In this document: positions 1 through 6,368 of the stretch, one piece after another
Layout: each line of letters opens with the position of its first letter
Position numbering within the stretch: the stretch's first letter is position 1
From: Gemmatimonadaceae bacterium
GTDB lineage: Bacteria > Gemmatimonadota > Gemmatimonadetes > Gemmatimonadales > Gemmatimonadaceae
DNA length: 32,929 bases
Assembly: GCA_013360595.1 (NCBI GenBank)
Contig: JABWBJ010000003.1
Location: 1-32,929 of the forward strand
Direction of reading: 5' to 3'
The notes under the pieces: model-generated
Seen by the model: the letters and a program-made list of their open reading frames with translations, nothing else
Told to the model about the DNA's origin: nothing
Database searches by the model: none
Made by a program: the position numbers and the translations under genes

Positions 1-1
1 T

Positions 2-1054
2 GCATTCCTCGTCCATCCCTGGACCTCCTTGCACCCGGCGCGACTCCGCGCCGTAATGAAATATCGGCAATCAAGCAGGTTTTGGGATAGGCTCTTAGCG
101 GTGCTCGGCGCCGCCATTTGTCTCCTTTCGACGGCCGGCATTTGGCGCTGGGTTCGCTGCCCAATTCGAGTACTCGTTGATTGCATGCGTTCCGTTCAAA
201 GAAGGCAACTCGGCACCCGCGCGCAGCCAACCGGCCCACCGGAAACGCGATTCCTCGCTGCGAGTTTCAATGAAATGATCGAGAGCCTCGATCGACACGA
301 ACGCGACCGAATTCAGGAATTGCAGCGCGCGCGTCAGATTCAGGAACGACTGCTCCCGACCACCAACATCGTGATACCCAATACGCGAATCACGTTTCAA
401 TATGCGCCGGCGGAGCCCATCGGCGGGGATTATTTGGACGTCTTTCAATCCGATGGCGGTCGGTGGTTGATCGCCATCGCCGATGTTTGCGGCCACGGTG
501 TTGCGGCCGCTTTGCTCGCAACCTTGTTCAAAACGCACGTACGTAATCAGGCCGCCGTACGTTCGTCTCCAAGTGACATCCTGCACGTGGTAAACAGCCA
601 GCTCTGCTCAATTATGTCTGACGGGGAATTCATAACATGCCTGCTCGGTTTCTACGATGCCCACGCTGGGACTCTTGATTACGTAAACGCCGGGCACCCT
701 CCTGGCCTCATCGTAAACACGGACGGCCGTCTTGTCTCGCACTTGGAAACTACATCATCCGTCTTGGGTGTGTGGCCCAGCACCGCGATCGAATCGGGTG
801 AGGCAATCCTTCGCGCAGGTGACCGACTAGTTCTCTACACAGATGGGCTGGTTGAGTGCCTCGACTCTTCTGAACGGCTATTTGGGAACGAGCGCCTCGC
901 CCAGGCCATTGCGCGGACGGCAACCGTCGATCCAATGGAACAAATCACGCAATTGTTGAGGGAGGCTCGCATCTTTTCAGCCGCCGGTCGGATGGTAGAT
1001 GACGTAACGGTCCTCATACTTCAGAGGAATCCAGATCCCCCATCTGCAGAATGA
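2..1054 (+). CDS. HAMP-linked PP2C/SpoIIE-type serine phosphatase (partial, 5' end outside window)
   Basis: The reading frame is open from the first complete codon of the window, so the gene starts upstream; the TTG at 29 is only the first possible start inside the window. The visible part holds a membrane segment (codons for LLAVLGAAICLLSTAGIW, about 90-155), a HAMP-like linker, a short coiled coil (RDRIQELQRARQIQERLLP) and a PP2C_SIG/SpoIIE phosphatase domain with the metal-binding signatures GGDYLDVF, ADVCGHG, AGHPP, LVLYTDGLVE and DDVTVLIL. Family knowledge: RsbU-like phosphatases dephosphorylate anti-sigma-antagonist proteins in partner-switching stress or developmental signalling. Here the lost N-terminus probably contains a periplasmic sensor. 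G+C is clearly lower than in the genes at 13-18 kb (33 of 60 bases at 61-120 against 47 of 60 at 15,721-15,780). No partner STAS or anti-sigma gene is visible. Confidence 0.9.
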   Translation, partial: AFLVHPWTSLHPARLRAVMKYRQSSRFWDRLLAVLGAAICLLSTAGIWRWVRCPIRVLVDCMRSVQRRQLGTRAQPTGPPETRFLAASFNEMIESLDRHERDRIQELQRARQIQERLLPTTNIVIPNTRITFQYAPAEPIGGDYLDVFQSDGGRWLIAIADVCGHGVAAALLATLFKTHVRNQAAVRSSPSDILHVVNSQLCSIMSDGEFITCLLGFYDAHAGTLDYVNAGHPPGLIVNTDGRLVSHLETTSSVLGVWPSTAIESGEAILRAGDRLVLYTDGLVECLDSSERLFGNERLAQAIARTATVDPMEQITQLLREARIFSAAGRMVDDVTVLILQRNPDPPSAE

Positions 1055-1268
1055 TGGATGATGTTGTGACCCCACTCGCCCTTCGGCGCCCCCCGTCTCT
1101 TAATGGGCGACCTGAAATCGCGCCCGCGTCGACGTCGACATGAATCATCTCGGACGTCACGCGCGTTCCGCCCGCGGCGCTGAGCAGTCGCGCCGCTTCG
1201 GCCACGGGCAGCGCCGTGGGATTCAGGGTCAACCTGTTAGGTTGGGTAAGGACATCTCCTGCCATCAT
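1014..1268 (-). pseudogene. Small element protein truncated at the left edge of the element
   Basis: Starts at ATG 1268 (second ATG at 1265), with a good GGGAGG ribosome site just upstream on the minus strand. The first 46 or so residues (MMAGDVLTQPNRLTLNPTAL, then PVAEAARLLSAAGG...VDVDAGA) look like a genuine small protein with a helix-turn-helix-like segment; I recall relatives beginning this way in planctomycete mobile DNA, but cannot verify it here. After DAGA the translation becomes Arg/Gly/Ser-rich and runs tail-to-tail into the end of the phosphatase gene, overlapping it by about 40 bp. This suggests that the natural 3' end was removed near 1,120. It could also be an intact unknown protein; the truncation is an inference. 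Confidence 0.5.
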
Positions 1269-1402
1269 GCCGCCTCCCGCCTGGCTGCCCGCCGCCGGGC
1301 CGCCCACACAGGCCCTTGACAACGCGATGCGTCGTCAAGGGCAGGCAGTCCGTGTGCCTGACATGGCCGAATCTCGCGTCGGTACATGGAAAAGAATCTG
1401 CG

Positions 1403-1418
1403 AATTCCGACCGGAATT
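1403..1418 (+). promoter_or_regulatory. Palindrome AATTCCG-ac-CGGAATT in the leader of the left HARE-HTH operon
   Basis: A perfect 7-bp inverted repeat with a 2-bp centre lies just upstream of the conserved leader at 1425-1462. A related palindrome, CGGAATTCCG at 10,860-10,869, occupies the same relative place before the second HARE-HTH gene. Same spacing and same core suggest an operator for a dimeric regulator; this is inference. Confidence 0.45.
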
Positions 1419-1424
1419 AAGGCC

Positions 1425-1462
1425 AGATTCGCTTGATCCCGTTCGCGGAACTTGCCCTCATG
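1425..1462 (+). repeat. Conserved 38-bp leader, copy 1
   Basis: This stretch contains CGCTTGATCCCGTTCGC and ends in GCCCTCATG. It matches the minus strand of 10,819-10,856 at 36 of 38 bases by eye. Both differences are synonymous if it is read as the peptide IRLIPFAELALM (GCG/GCC for Ala and CTT/CTC for Leu), and in both places the peptide is in frame with the downstream gene. In this copy a TAA stop lies immediately before it at 1418-1420. It is followed by GTACGC-gatgg-GCGTAC, a 6-bp hairpin. It may be a leader peptide, an N-terminal extension or a structured untranslated leader. Confidence 0.6.
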
Positions 1463-1504
1463 TGGGTGTACGCGATGGGCGTACCCAACGCGAAGGAGAA
1501 CGAA

Positions 1505-1714
1505 ATGACGCGAACGAACGAGATGACGACGGACCTTCGAAACCTGCCGGCGGGAACGCTGGTCGTATCCACGCTCGACGGCGAACCAGGGCGGGTCGTC
1601 GAGGCCTGCACGCAGAACCGCAGCCGCACCAAGGCGACGTCCTACGTCGTCCTGACCAACGACGGCCGCGAGATCTGGGATGTCGCGGACATCGTCCTGC
1701 CCCCGAACGACTGA
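1505..1714 (+). CDS. Hypothetical small element protein, 69 aa
   Basis: Not recognised. ATG 1505 was chosen because AAGGAG lies 5-8 bases upstream; an in-frame ATG at 1526 and a TTG at 1433 (which would add the conserved IPFAELALM peptide) are alternatives. The protein reads like a small beta-rich domain: 'LPAGTLVVSTLDGEPGRVVEAC...SYVVLTNDGREIWDVADIVLP', with alternating hydrophobic residues as in SH3- or KOW-like barrels. It is the first gene of a tightly spaced plus-strand operon running to 3390, 18 bp ahead of the next gene. Its leader carries the palindrome and conserved block described separately. No signal peptide or membrane segment is visible. Confidence 0.6.
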   Translation: MTRTNEMTTDLRNLPAGTLVVSTLDGEPGRVVEACTQNRSRTKATSYVVLTNDGREIWDVADIVLPPND

Positions 1715-1732
1715 ACAGAAGGAGCCCAGACC

Positions 1733-1978
1733 ATGACGACGAAGACCAGGAACTGGCCAGCCACGCACGCGTTCGTCGCCGAGGCGCGGTCGGTCGAGCA
1801 GATCCTCGAAGCGGCCCTTCGGACCGTTCGAGAGTTGCGACACGACGAGCTCACGCGGAGCGGCGAGCGAACGCAAACGCACGTCGAGGTAATGAACGCG
1901 GTCCTCGGCCATGTCCAGCTCTTGTGCGAAGCCCTGGCGCCGCTCGACGGCGGCAGGCTGGTGCGGGAGCAGTTGTAG
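1733..1978 (+). CDS. Hypothetical helical protein, 81 aa
   Basis: Not recognised. ATG 1733 has AGAAGGAG about 9 bases upstream. The protein is almost entirely predicted helix: 'ATHAFVAEARSVEQILEAALRTVRELRHDEL' followed by 'THVEVMNAVLGHVQLLCEALAPL', giving two amphipathic helices separated by a polar turn. That is compatible with a small helical-bundle or dimerisation protein. It is second in the operon and followed by a 60-bp leader containing a hairpin, so the next gene may also be separately controlled. Confidence 0.6.
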   Translation: MTTKTRNWPATHAFVAEARSVEQILEAALRTVRELRHDELTRSGERTQTHVEVMNAVLGHVQLLCEALAPLDGGRLVREQL

Positions 1979-1987
1979 TGAAGATCG

Positions 1988-2011
1988 CCGCGTCGCGTGG
2001 ACGCGGCAGAA
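1988..2011 (+). promoter_or_regulatory. Hairpin leader with GTCGCGTGGACGC motif, copy 1
   Basis: CCGCGTC (1988-1994) and GACGCGG (2000-2006) form a 7-bp stem with loop gcgtg, 28 bases before the ATG at 2039. The 20 bases 1992-2011 match the minus strand of 10,783-10,802 at 19 of 20 positions. There they lie 22 bases before the start of the second HARE-HTH gene. In both cases a GGCAGGAG/GCAGGAGG ribosome site follows. This is probably a shared 5' leader inherited with the cassette; a regulatory role is inference. Confidence 0.5.
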
Positions 2012-2038
2012 CAATGTCCTTGCAGGCAGGAGAAGCGT

Positions 2039-2914
2039 ATGAAGAAAGACCAGGTCCAGATTGGCGGGACGTATGTCGCCAAAGTCAGCGGCCAGCTCGC
2101 GCAAGTGCGAATCGATGCGGAGAGCCGGTTCGGTGGGTGGGATGCGACCAACGTCTCGACGCAGCGCAAGGTCCGCATCAAGAGCGCCCAGCGCCTGCGC
2201 CGAGAGACGGCGGCGTCGACGAACACCGAAGCGCCCGCCGCGTCCGACCTGCCACCGCAGGACATCGACGAGCGCATTGCCGCTGCGCCGCCCAGCATCG
2301 TGCCCTACGAACAGCGACGGGCCCGCGCCGAGGCGGCTCAAGTCGAAACGGCCGACGATGCTCCCCAATACGACCCAACCCGCTGCGCGACAAAGCGCTG
2401 CCGGGGTACGCCGGTCATGACCTACCTGGAGCGCCCGATGTGCCAGGCGTGCTGGGACCGGCACTGTGAAGAGGAACAGCCCAGCGAAGTCAGTGAAACG
2501 GCGGGCGACGCGTGTCGCCCGACCGAGGAACAGGAACCCCTTGAACAGGAGAACGCCATGTCCAAGAAGAAGACCAACAAGAAGCAGTCCAAGGCCCAGC
2601 CTGCGGCGGCGAAGGCCAAGCGCGAGAAGAAGGCCGCGACGCCCAAGGTGAAGGCGACGGGCGAGCAGAAGCCGAAGCGCGTCAGCGCCCTCGACGCTGC
2701 CGCGACGGTCTTGAAGAAGGCGGGCAAGCCCATGCACGCCCAGGAACTGATCGCCGCGATGGCCGAGCAGGACCTGTGGAAAAGTCCCGGAGGCAAGACG
2801 CCCCACGCGACGCTGTACGCCGCCATCCTGCGGGAGATCGGCGGCAAGGGCAAAGACGCCCGCTTCCGCAAGGTCGACCGGGGGCAGTTCCAGTTCGCCG
2901 GGAAGGGGAAGTAG
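2039..2914 (+). CDS. Four-cysteine and C-terminal HARE-HTH protein, 291 aa, with possible internal start
   Basis: ATG 2039 follows GGCAGGAG by 8 bases. Three parts are visible. Residues 1-54 (MKKDQVQIGGTYVAKVSG ... RKVRIKSAQRLR) form a small beta-rich domain. Residues 116-138 carry C116-x4-C121-x13-C135-x2-C138, plausible as a zinc-binding knuckle. After an acidic, then Lys/Ala-rich linker, residues about 210-291 form a HARE-HTH winged-helix domain (SALDAAATVLKKAGKPMHAQ, then LYAAILREI and a FRKVDRGQFQF end). HARE-HTH domains occur in RNA polymerase delta, ASXL proteins and restriction enzymes and are thought to bind DNA. An in-frame ATG at 2558 has its own ACAGGAGAA site, and the second copy of the gene (minus, 10,393-10,761) consists only of this last part, so the HARE-HTH part (118 aa) may also be made separately. 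Confidence 0.75.
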   Translation: MKKDQVQIGGTYVAKVSGQLAQVRIDAESRFGGWDATNVSTQRKVRIKSAQRLRRETAASTNTEAPAASDLPPQDIDERIAAAPPSIVPYEQRRARAEAAQVETADDAPQYDPTRCATKRCRGTPVMTYLERPMCQACWDRHCEEEQPSEVSETAGDACRPTEEQEPLEQENAMSKKKTNKKQSKAQPAAAKAKREKKAATPKVKATGEQKPKRVSALDAAATVLKKAGKPMHAQELIAAMAEQDLWKSPGGKTPHATLYAAILREIGGKGKDARFRKVDRGQFQFAGKGK

Positions 2915-2917
2915 CCC

Positions 2918-3199
2918 ATGAACGCCCGGCAACTCCAGGACGCACTCCGCGACCTGCTCGAGGCGGTCATGTTCGCCCGCGATGACGCCGACGACCCGGC
3001 CAATGAACTGGCCGAGCACGTCGAGGGCATTCGCCAGATCGCGACCTATGACGACGTGGGCACGCTCACGCGCGACAAGGGCCTGGTCATCGAGGCCCGC
3101 GACGGCGCGGAGTTCCAGTTGACCATCGTGCAGAGCCGTCCCGCCGCCTGCTCGCCCGCGTGCGACGCATCGGTCGGCGGCGAGGAGGACTCGCGATGA
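2918..3199 (+). CDS. Hypothetical acidic protein, 93 aa
   Basis: Not recognised. It begins 3 bp after the HARE-HTH stop codon, with GGGAAGGGGAAG as ribosome site, so it is translationally linked. The first half is helical and acidic ('ARQLQDALRDLLEAVMFARDDADDPANELAEHVEGIRQIATYDDVGT'), the second half beta-like ('KGLVIEARDGAEFQLTIVQSR'). The tail 'PAACSPACDAS' adds two cysteines. The end overlaps the start of the next gene by 4 bp (ATGA). Confidence 0.6.
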   Translation: MNARQLQDALRDLLEAVMFARDDADDPANELAEHVEGIRQIATYDDVGTLTRDKGLVIEARDGAEFQLTIVQSRPAACSPACDASVGGEEDSR

Positions 3200-3390
3200 A
3201 CGGCAACCACGACGAAGGTCCGGTCGACCCCGTAGCCCAGGAGGACGCCTGTCCGAACTGCGGCGAGCGGGAATCGGACGAACTCGTCTGGCTCGACGAC
3301 GAGCGCGTCGAATGCCAGCGCTGCCGTACAGTCTATCGCCCGGGCGCGCATGCATCCGAGGATGGGCAGACCGACGCATCGTCCGCGTAG
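3196..3390 (+). CDS. Small zinc-ribbon protein, 64 aa
   Basis: Start ATG 3196 overlaps the preceding stop (ATGA) and has GAGGAG just upstream. C19-x2-C22 (CPNCG) and C40-x2-C43 (CQRC), 17 residues apart, make a compact zinc ribbon flanked by acidic sequence. It resembles short zinc-ribbon adaptors common in mobile elements; no specific function can be named. It is the last gene of the operon, and a strong hairpin begins 21 bp downstream. Confidence 0.65.
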   Translation: MNGNHDEGPVDPVAQEDACPNCGERESDELVWLDDERVECQRCRTVYRPGAHASEDGQTDASSA

Positions 3391-3411
3391 CGCCCATCAC
3401 TTCTCCTCCCC

Positions 3412-3438
3412 CAACGCCTCGCAGGTTGCGGGGCGTTG
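3412..3438 (+). terminator. Strong hairpin ending the left small-gene operon
   Basis: CAACGCC-T-CGCA / GGT loop / TGCG-G-GGCGTTG gives a 12-bp stem with one T-G wobble, 21 bp after the stop at 3390. There is no T run, so it may be a transcript-stabilising or non-canonical terminator. The stem begins with CAACGCCTC, like the hairpin at 10,347-10,373 that ends the second HARE-HTH gene. The remaining 297 bp up to 3736 hold no gene I can support. Confidence 0.6.
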
Positions 3439-3735
3439 CTCCGCCATCACATCGCCTTGGATATCCCGCTTCAACAACAGTTGAAACCACCAGAATCATC
3501 GTGTTGTCCATCGCCGCCAGGCCGATCCCCGACGACGTAAGTCGTTGCGGTATGCCGCCTGCCCGCGTAGCCGCCGGTTTATTCCGTCTCCCGCCCGTGC
3601 CCCAAAACGCTGGGAAGGTCCGTAATGCCGAGGTAGAATCAGGACCAGCGGAGGCGCCCCTGGCCACGCCGAAGGGCGAAATCGTTGAGGGCTTGCCCGT
3701 ATCGGCTTCCATGGGGCGCGGGCAGGGGATGGTCG

Positions 3736-5031
3736 ATGCCAGAAAACCATACACACCCCAATGCGGACGAGTTGATGGAACAGCTTGAGGCGGACCTCGC
3801 CGAAGGACGAATCACGCTCGACCAGCTGCGGGAGCGGCTGAAGGCGGATGCAGAACGCCCGATTGACATGGACATGCTTCGCGATTTCTGCGACGCCTAC
3901 GAGCGGCGCGTGTGTGCTTACAGCTCTCTGCTGCGAAGCATCGTGGAAATCGCCACCGACCAGCGTGACTCCGACGCACGGGGCCGCCGCGAAACCGAGG
4001 TCGACGCGCACGTGACCCGCATGACCGCCAAGCTCCCGCTGTGGCAGGAACAGGTCCGCACCGTGCTGGAGTTCTTGACGGAGCTGCGGGCCGACTCGGC
4101 GCAAGGGCCGGTTCGAGTGGGCGACGTGTCACATTCCACGGCGCACCTGCTGGCGGCCTACGTCATGGACGTGGCGGCGCAGGCTTGGGAGAGTTGTAAA
4201 GGCATCGCCCATCGGAGTCGCACCGACCCGCGCTATCTGTACGCCGCCAGCGCGGCGAGGTTGTTTTTCGACGCGCACATGTCGGGTTTGCCCAAGCCGA
4301 ATGACCTGATGGGCTTGTTGCAACTGGAGCGGGCCGCGGCGAGGAAGGCGCTCGGCGACGGGCGCACGACTCGGCAGCGCAGGGCCGAGGATGCCGGCGG
4401 GGGCGTGACTATTCAGACGGAGACGGTAAACGTCACCGGCCAGTCCGTGAGCGTTGCGGCGGAGCAGATCGCGAAGAACGTCTCGATGCAGAAACCTCGC
4501 AAGGAACGCATGAAGCGGGAGGTCGCTGAGCCGTTGATTGCGCACCATCTCATGCAGCGTCCCCACGATACGGCCGCGCAGGTCGCGGAAAAGGTGGGGT
4601 GCAGCGTCGGCGTCGTGGGGGAATCGACGGCGTGGAAACTGAATCAGAGGCGGTTGGAGTTGGCCAGGAAGCAGGGCGTAGACCCGAAGGCGATTGATCT
4701 CACGTACCAGAAGGGCGGCGAGTGGCAGGACGGAATAGAGCTGCTTCCGGATGATCGCAGCGCCGATCCGTCGGACCTGGCCGCCGAACGTGAGCAGGAA
4801 CTCTTTCGGCGAATCGGCGAATACGCGCAGGACCATCCCGATGCCACGCCGGAACAGGTCGCAAGGGCACTGCGTGAATTCGGATGCACCGCAGGCGATG
4901 TGGAGCGTCGACAGGCCGAGCTGAATCGTTTGATCGCCCAGCAGTCCGACGACCATCAGGAAGACATCGACGTGGAAGACCCCGATACGAAGCACGGCAC
5001 ACGGCGAAAGTGGGTGCAGAAGCGCCCCTGA
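3736..5031 (+). CDS. Unknown 431-aa element protein with HTH-like segments
   Basis: Not recognised. ATG 3736 (MPENHTHPNADELMEQLEAD) was preferred because AGGGGAT lies just upstream; the longer frame from 3685 has no ribosome site. The protein is soluble and mostly helical. Residues about 8-140 are acidic helices. A middle part (about 215-250) is followed by a HTH-like unit at about 278-305 (DTAAQVAEKVGCSVGVVGES). A second, similar unit lies at about 375-400 (TPEQVARALREFGCTAGDVE). Both have the pattern 'A-QVA--(V/L)--GC--G-V', as if duplicated. This suggests a DNA-binding protein, perhaps for replication, partition or regulation of the element, but nothing in the sequence decides. It stands alone: a hairpin precedes it and a palindrome and terminator follow. 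Confidence 0.65.
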   Translation: MPENHTHPNADELMEQLEADLAEGRITLDQLRERLKADAERPIDMDMLRDFCDAYERRVCAYSSLLRSIVEIATDQRDSDARGRRETEVDAHVTRMTAKLPLWQEQVRTVLEFLTELRADSAQGPVRVGDVSHSTAHLLAAYVMDVAAQAWESCKGIAHRSRTDPRYLYAASAARLFFDAHMSGLPKPNDLMGLLQLERAAARKALGDGRTTRQRRAEDAGGGVTIQTETVNVTGQSVSVAAEQIAKNVSMQKPRKERMKREVAEPLIAHHLMQRPHDTAAQVAEKVGCSVGVVGESTAWKLNQRRLELARKQGVDPKAIDLTYQKGGEWQDGIELLPDDRSADPSDLAAEREQELFRRIGEYAQDHPDATPEQVARALREFGCTAGDVERRQAELNRLIAQQSDDHQEDIDVEDPDTKHGTRRKWVQKRP

Positions 5032-5037
5032 TCTGTC

Positions 5038-5057
5038 GTTCATGAATATTCATGAAC
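5038..5057. promoter_or_regulatory. Perfect 20-bp palindrome GTTCATGAATATTCATGAAC
   Basis: A fully symmetric 10+10 bp palindrome begins 7 bp after the stop of the 431-aa gene, in AT-rich sequence that stands out from the GC-rich surroundings. It lies 7 bp before a rho-independent terminator. Symmetry and base composition suggest a binding site for a dimeric HTH protein, a partition or resolution site, or a second transcript-end hairpin. Confidence 0.6.
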
Positions 5058-5063
5058 TCGGTG

Positions 5064-5096
5064 ACGGCCTTGGCGGCTGTGCCAGGGCCGTTTTTT
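5064..5096 (+). terminator. Rho-independent terminator
   Basis: ACGGCC-T-TGGC / loop GGCTGT / GCCA-G-GGCCGT followed directly by a six-T run (5091-5096). An 11-bp stem with one T-G wobble. It ends the transcript of the 431-aa gene. Confidence 0.92.
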
Positions 5097-5176
5097 ACCT
5101 CCTGACGTGAATGCCCGGCGATACGCGGAGAGGCGCGAAGGGGAATGGTCCCCTTCCCGGCGCGAGGGGCATTCCG

Positions 5177-5392
5177 ATGACCACCCAACCGCCGAAGCTG
5201 GTCACGGTCGGGGTGATCGCGGCCGAATTGGGCGTACCCGTGGATCGGGTCTGCCGCATTTTGCGGCTGCGAACGCATATCAAGCCGCGCGCCTACGCCG
5301 GCAACACCCGTCTGTTTGACAACGCGGCCATCGCACAGGTGCGGCATGAGCTCAACGCCATCGCCGCGCGCCGCGCCGGGGGCTGCCAATGA
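5177..5392 (+). CDS. MerR/excisionase-like HTH protein, 71 aa
   Basis: ATG 5177 was chosen with GAGGGG about 8 bases upstream. Residues about 8-60 follow the layout of a minimal MerR-type or excisionase winged helix: 'LVTVGVIAAELGVPVDRVCR' as helix-turn-helix, then 'AYAGNTRLFDNAAIAQVRHEL' as wing and closing helix (usually 'G-xx-RxY'). In an integrative element with a serine recombinase it is a natural candidate for a recombination directionality factor or a local repressor; that is inference. It overlaps the next gene by 4 bp (ATGA). Confidence 0.7.
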   Translation: MTTQPPKLVTVGVIAAELGVPVDRVCRILRLRTHIKPRAYAGNTRLFDNAAIAQVRHELNAIAARRAGGCQ

Positions 5393-5583
5393 CGACGGCC
5401 CCCGAGCCGGTAGAGACCGTTGCCGGGATGGCGCTGGGCATCGCTGTGGCAGAGCATTCGCGCGAGGCCGCCGAGCGCTGGGCGCGGCGCGCGGAACTCC
5501 TGGCCGGCTGGCTTTTCGCAGCGTGGCGCCGGGAGCAGGAGCAGGCTGGGGTGATGGTTGTCCAGGAGCACAACTTGAATTGA
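5389..5583 (+). CDS. Hypothetical helical protein, 64 aa
   Basis: Not recognised. Overlaps the preceding gene by 4 bp, so it is translationally coupled. One long predicted helix (ETVAGMALGIAVAEHSREAA then ERWARRAELLAGWLFAAWRR) with Trp/Leu on one face suggests a membrane-associating or dimerising small protein. No signal sequence. Confidence 0.5.
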   Translation: MTTAPEPVETVAGMALGIAVAEHSREAAERWARRAELLAGWLFAAWRREQEQAGVMVVQEHNLN

Positions 5584-5676
5584 TTCCGGTCGTTCACGGA
5601 ACCCGCCAACCGGCCCGCTGGCCGACCGGAAGGCGGGAAGTCAAGAGGCCAAGGTCAGCGAGGATGAGTGAGACCT

Positions 5677-6297
5677 ATGCACATATTCACGGACGAACCA
5701 CGGGACCTCAGGCTCCTCGATCTGCGCGGTCTGACGCCGCTAAACCCCGAGATGGCCGCGGGAGAACCGGAACTGCTGGCCATGATCGAAGGGCACAACG
5801 ACCGCTGTGGCCGCGCGGCGGCGCGGCTACGGCAACTGGCCGCCGATCGCCGCCGACTCTCCGATTTCGCCGCCTGCGAGCGCATGGGCGGCACAACGCT
5901 GCTGGCCGAGCGGGCGCGTCTGCGCGGCGAGAGCTGGGATGCGCTGTGGGAAGCCCGGCATGCACTCGAGGAGCGCGAGGACATGTTGCAACAGCTCGAG
6001 CATCGGCTGCGGGAGCAGTACGACGAGGCCGTAGGTCACCACGATCAGGCGGTCGAGACCGCAAAGCGGCGCTTGGTGAAGGAGCGCCGCGCGCTCCAAG
6101 CAGTCAATCCGACAAACGCGGAGGGGCACTTTCATGATTTCGTTGCCGCCGACGAGTCCGTTCGCGAGGCGGCGAGGCGACAAAGCGCCGCAGGCCAGGC
6201 CCTGAATGACATCGCCGAGGCGAAGCGCGGCGTCATCGCCGACCGCAGCACCGTCACCACGCGGCAGCGCGAGGTGTTCGCATTGCTGACGCGTTGA
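5677..6297 (+). CDS. Coiled-coil hypothetical protein, 206 aa
   Basis: Not recognised. ATG 5677 (MHIFTDEPRDLRLLDLRG) has GCGAGGATGAG upstream; GTG 5668 is an alternative three codons earlier. After a short non-helical start, residues about 30-205 are almost uninterrupted charged helix (LRQLAADRRRL, ALEEREDMLQQLEHRLREQ, AVETAKRRLVKERRALQ), a strong coiled-coil signature without membrane segments or cysteine motifs. It lies in the same transcript direction as the primase, about 70 bp ahead of the next gene. Confidence 0.6.
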   Translation: MHIFTDEPRDLRLLDLRGLTPLNPEMAAGEPELLAMIEGHNDRCGRAAARLRQLAADRRRLSDFAACERMGGTTLLAERARLRGESWDALWEARHALEEREDMLQQLEHRLREQYDEAVGHHDQAVETAKRRLVKERRALQAVNPTNAEGHFHDFVAADESVREAARRQSAAGQALNDIAEAKRGVIADRSTVTTRQREVFALLTR

Positions 6298-6368
6298 ATC
6301 AGCGCCTGGCTCGACAAGGCATTGGCCGGGGGACATCAACAAAACTGGTACATACACGGGAGGTAGTG

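Noticed and set aside
1055-1140. Left attachment site as a copy of the tRNA-Pro 3' end
   Set aside because: No stretch resembling the tRNA 3' end or the recombinase 3' end could be found here; only a short shared CGCGCC, which is expected by chance.
3500-3735. Promoter with TAGAAT -10 box before the 431-aa gene
   Set aside because: A TAGAAT occurs near 3637 but no matching -35 element could be supported, and planctomycete promoters are poorly defined.
1265-3754. Long minus-strand open frame opposite the small-gene operon
   Set aside because: Arg/Leu/Gly-rich translation without domains, antisense to several well-formed genes with ribosome sites; typical of GC-rich DNA. Similar frames at 7501-8922, 18840-20084 and 20091-21857 were rejected for the same reason.
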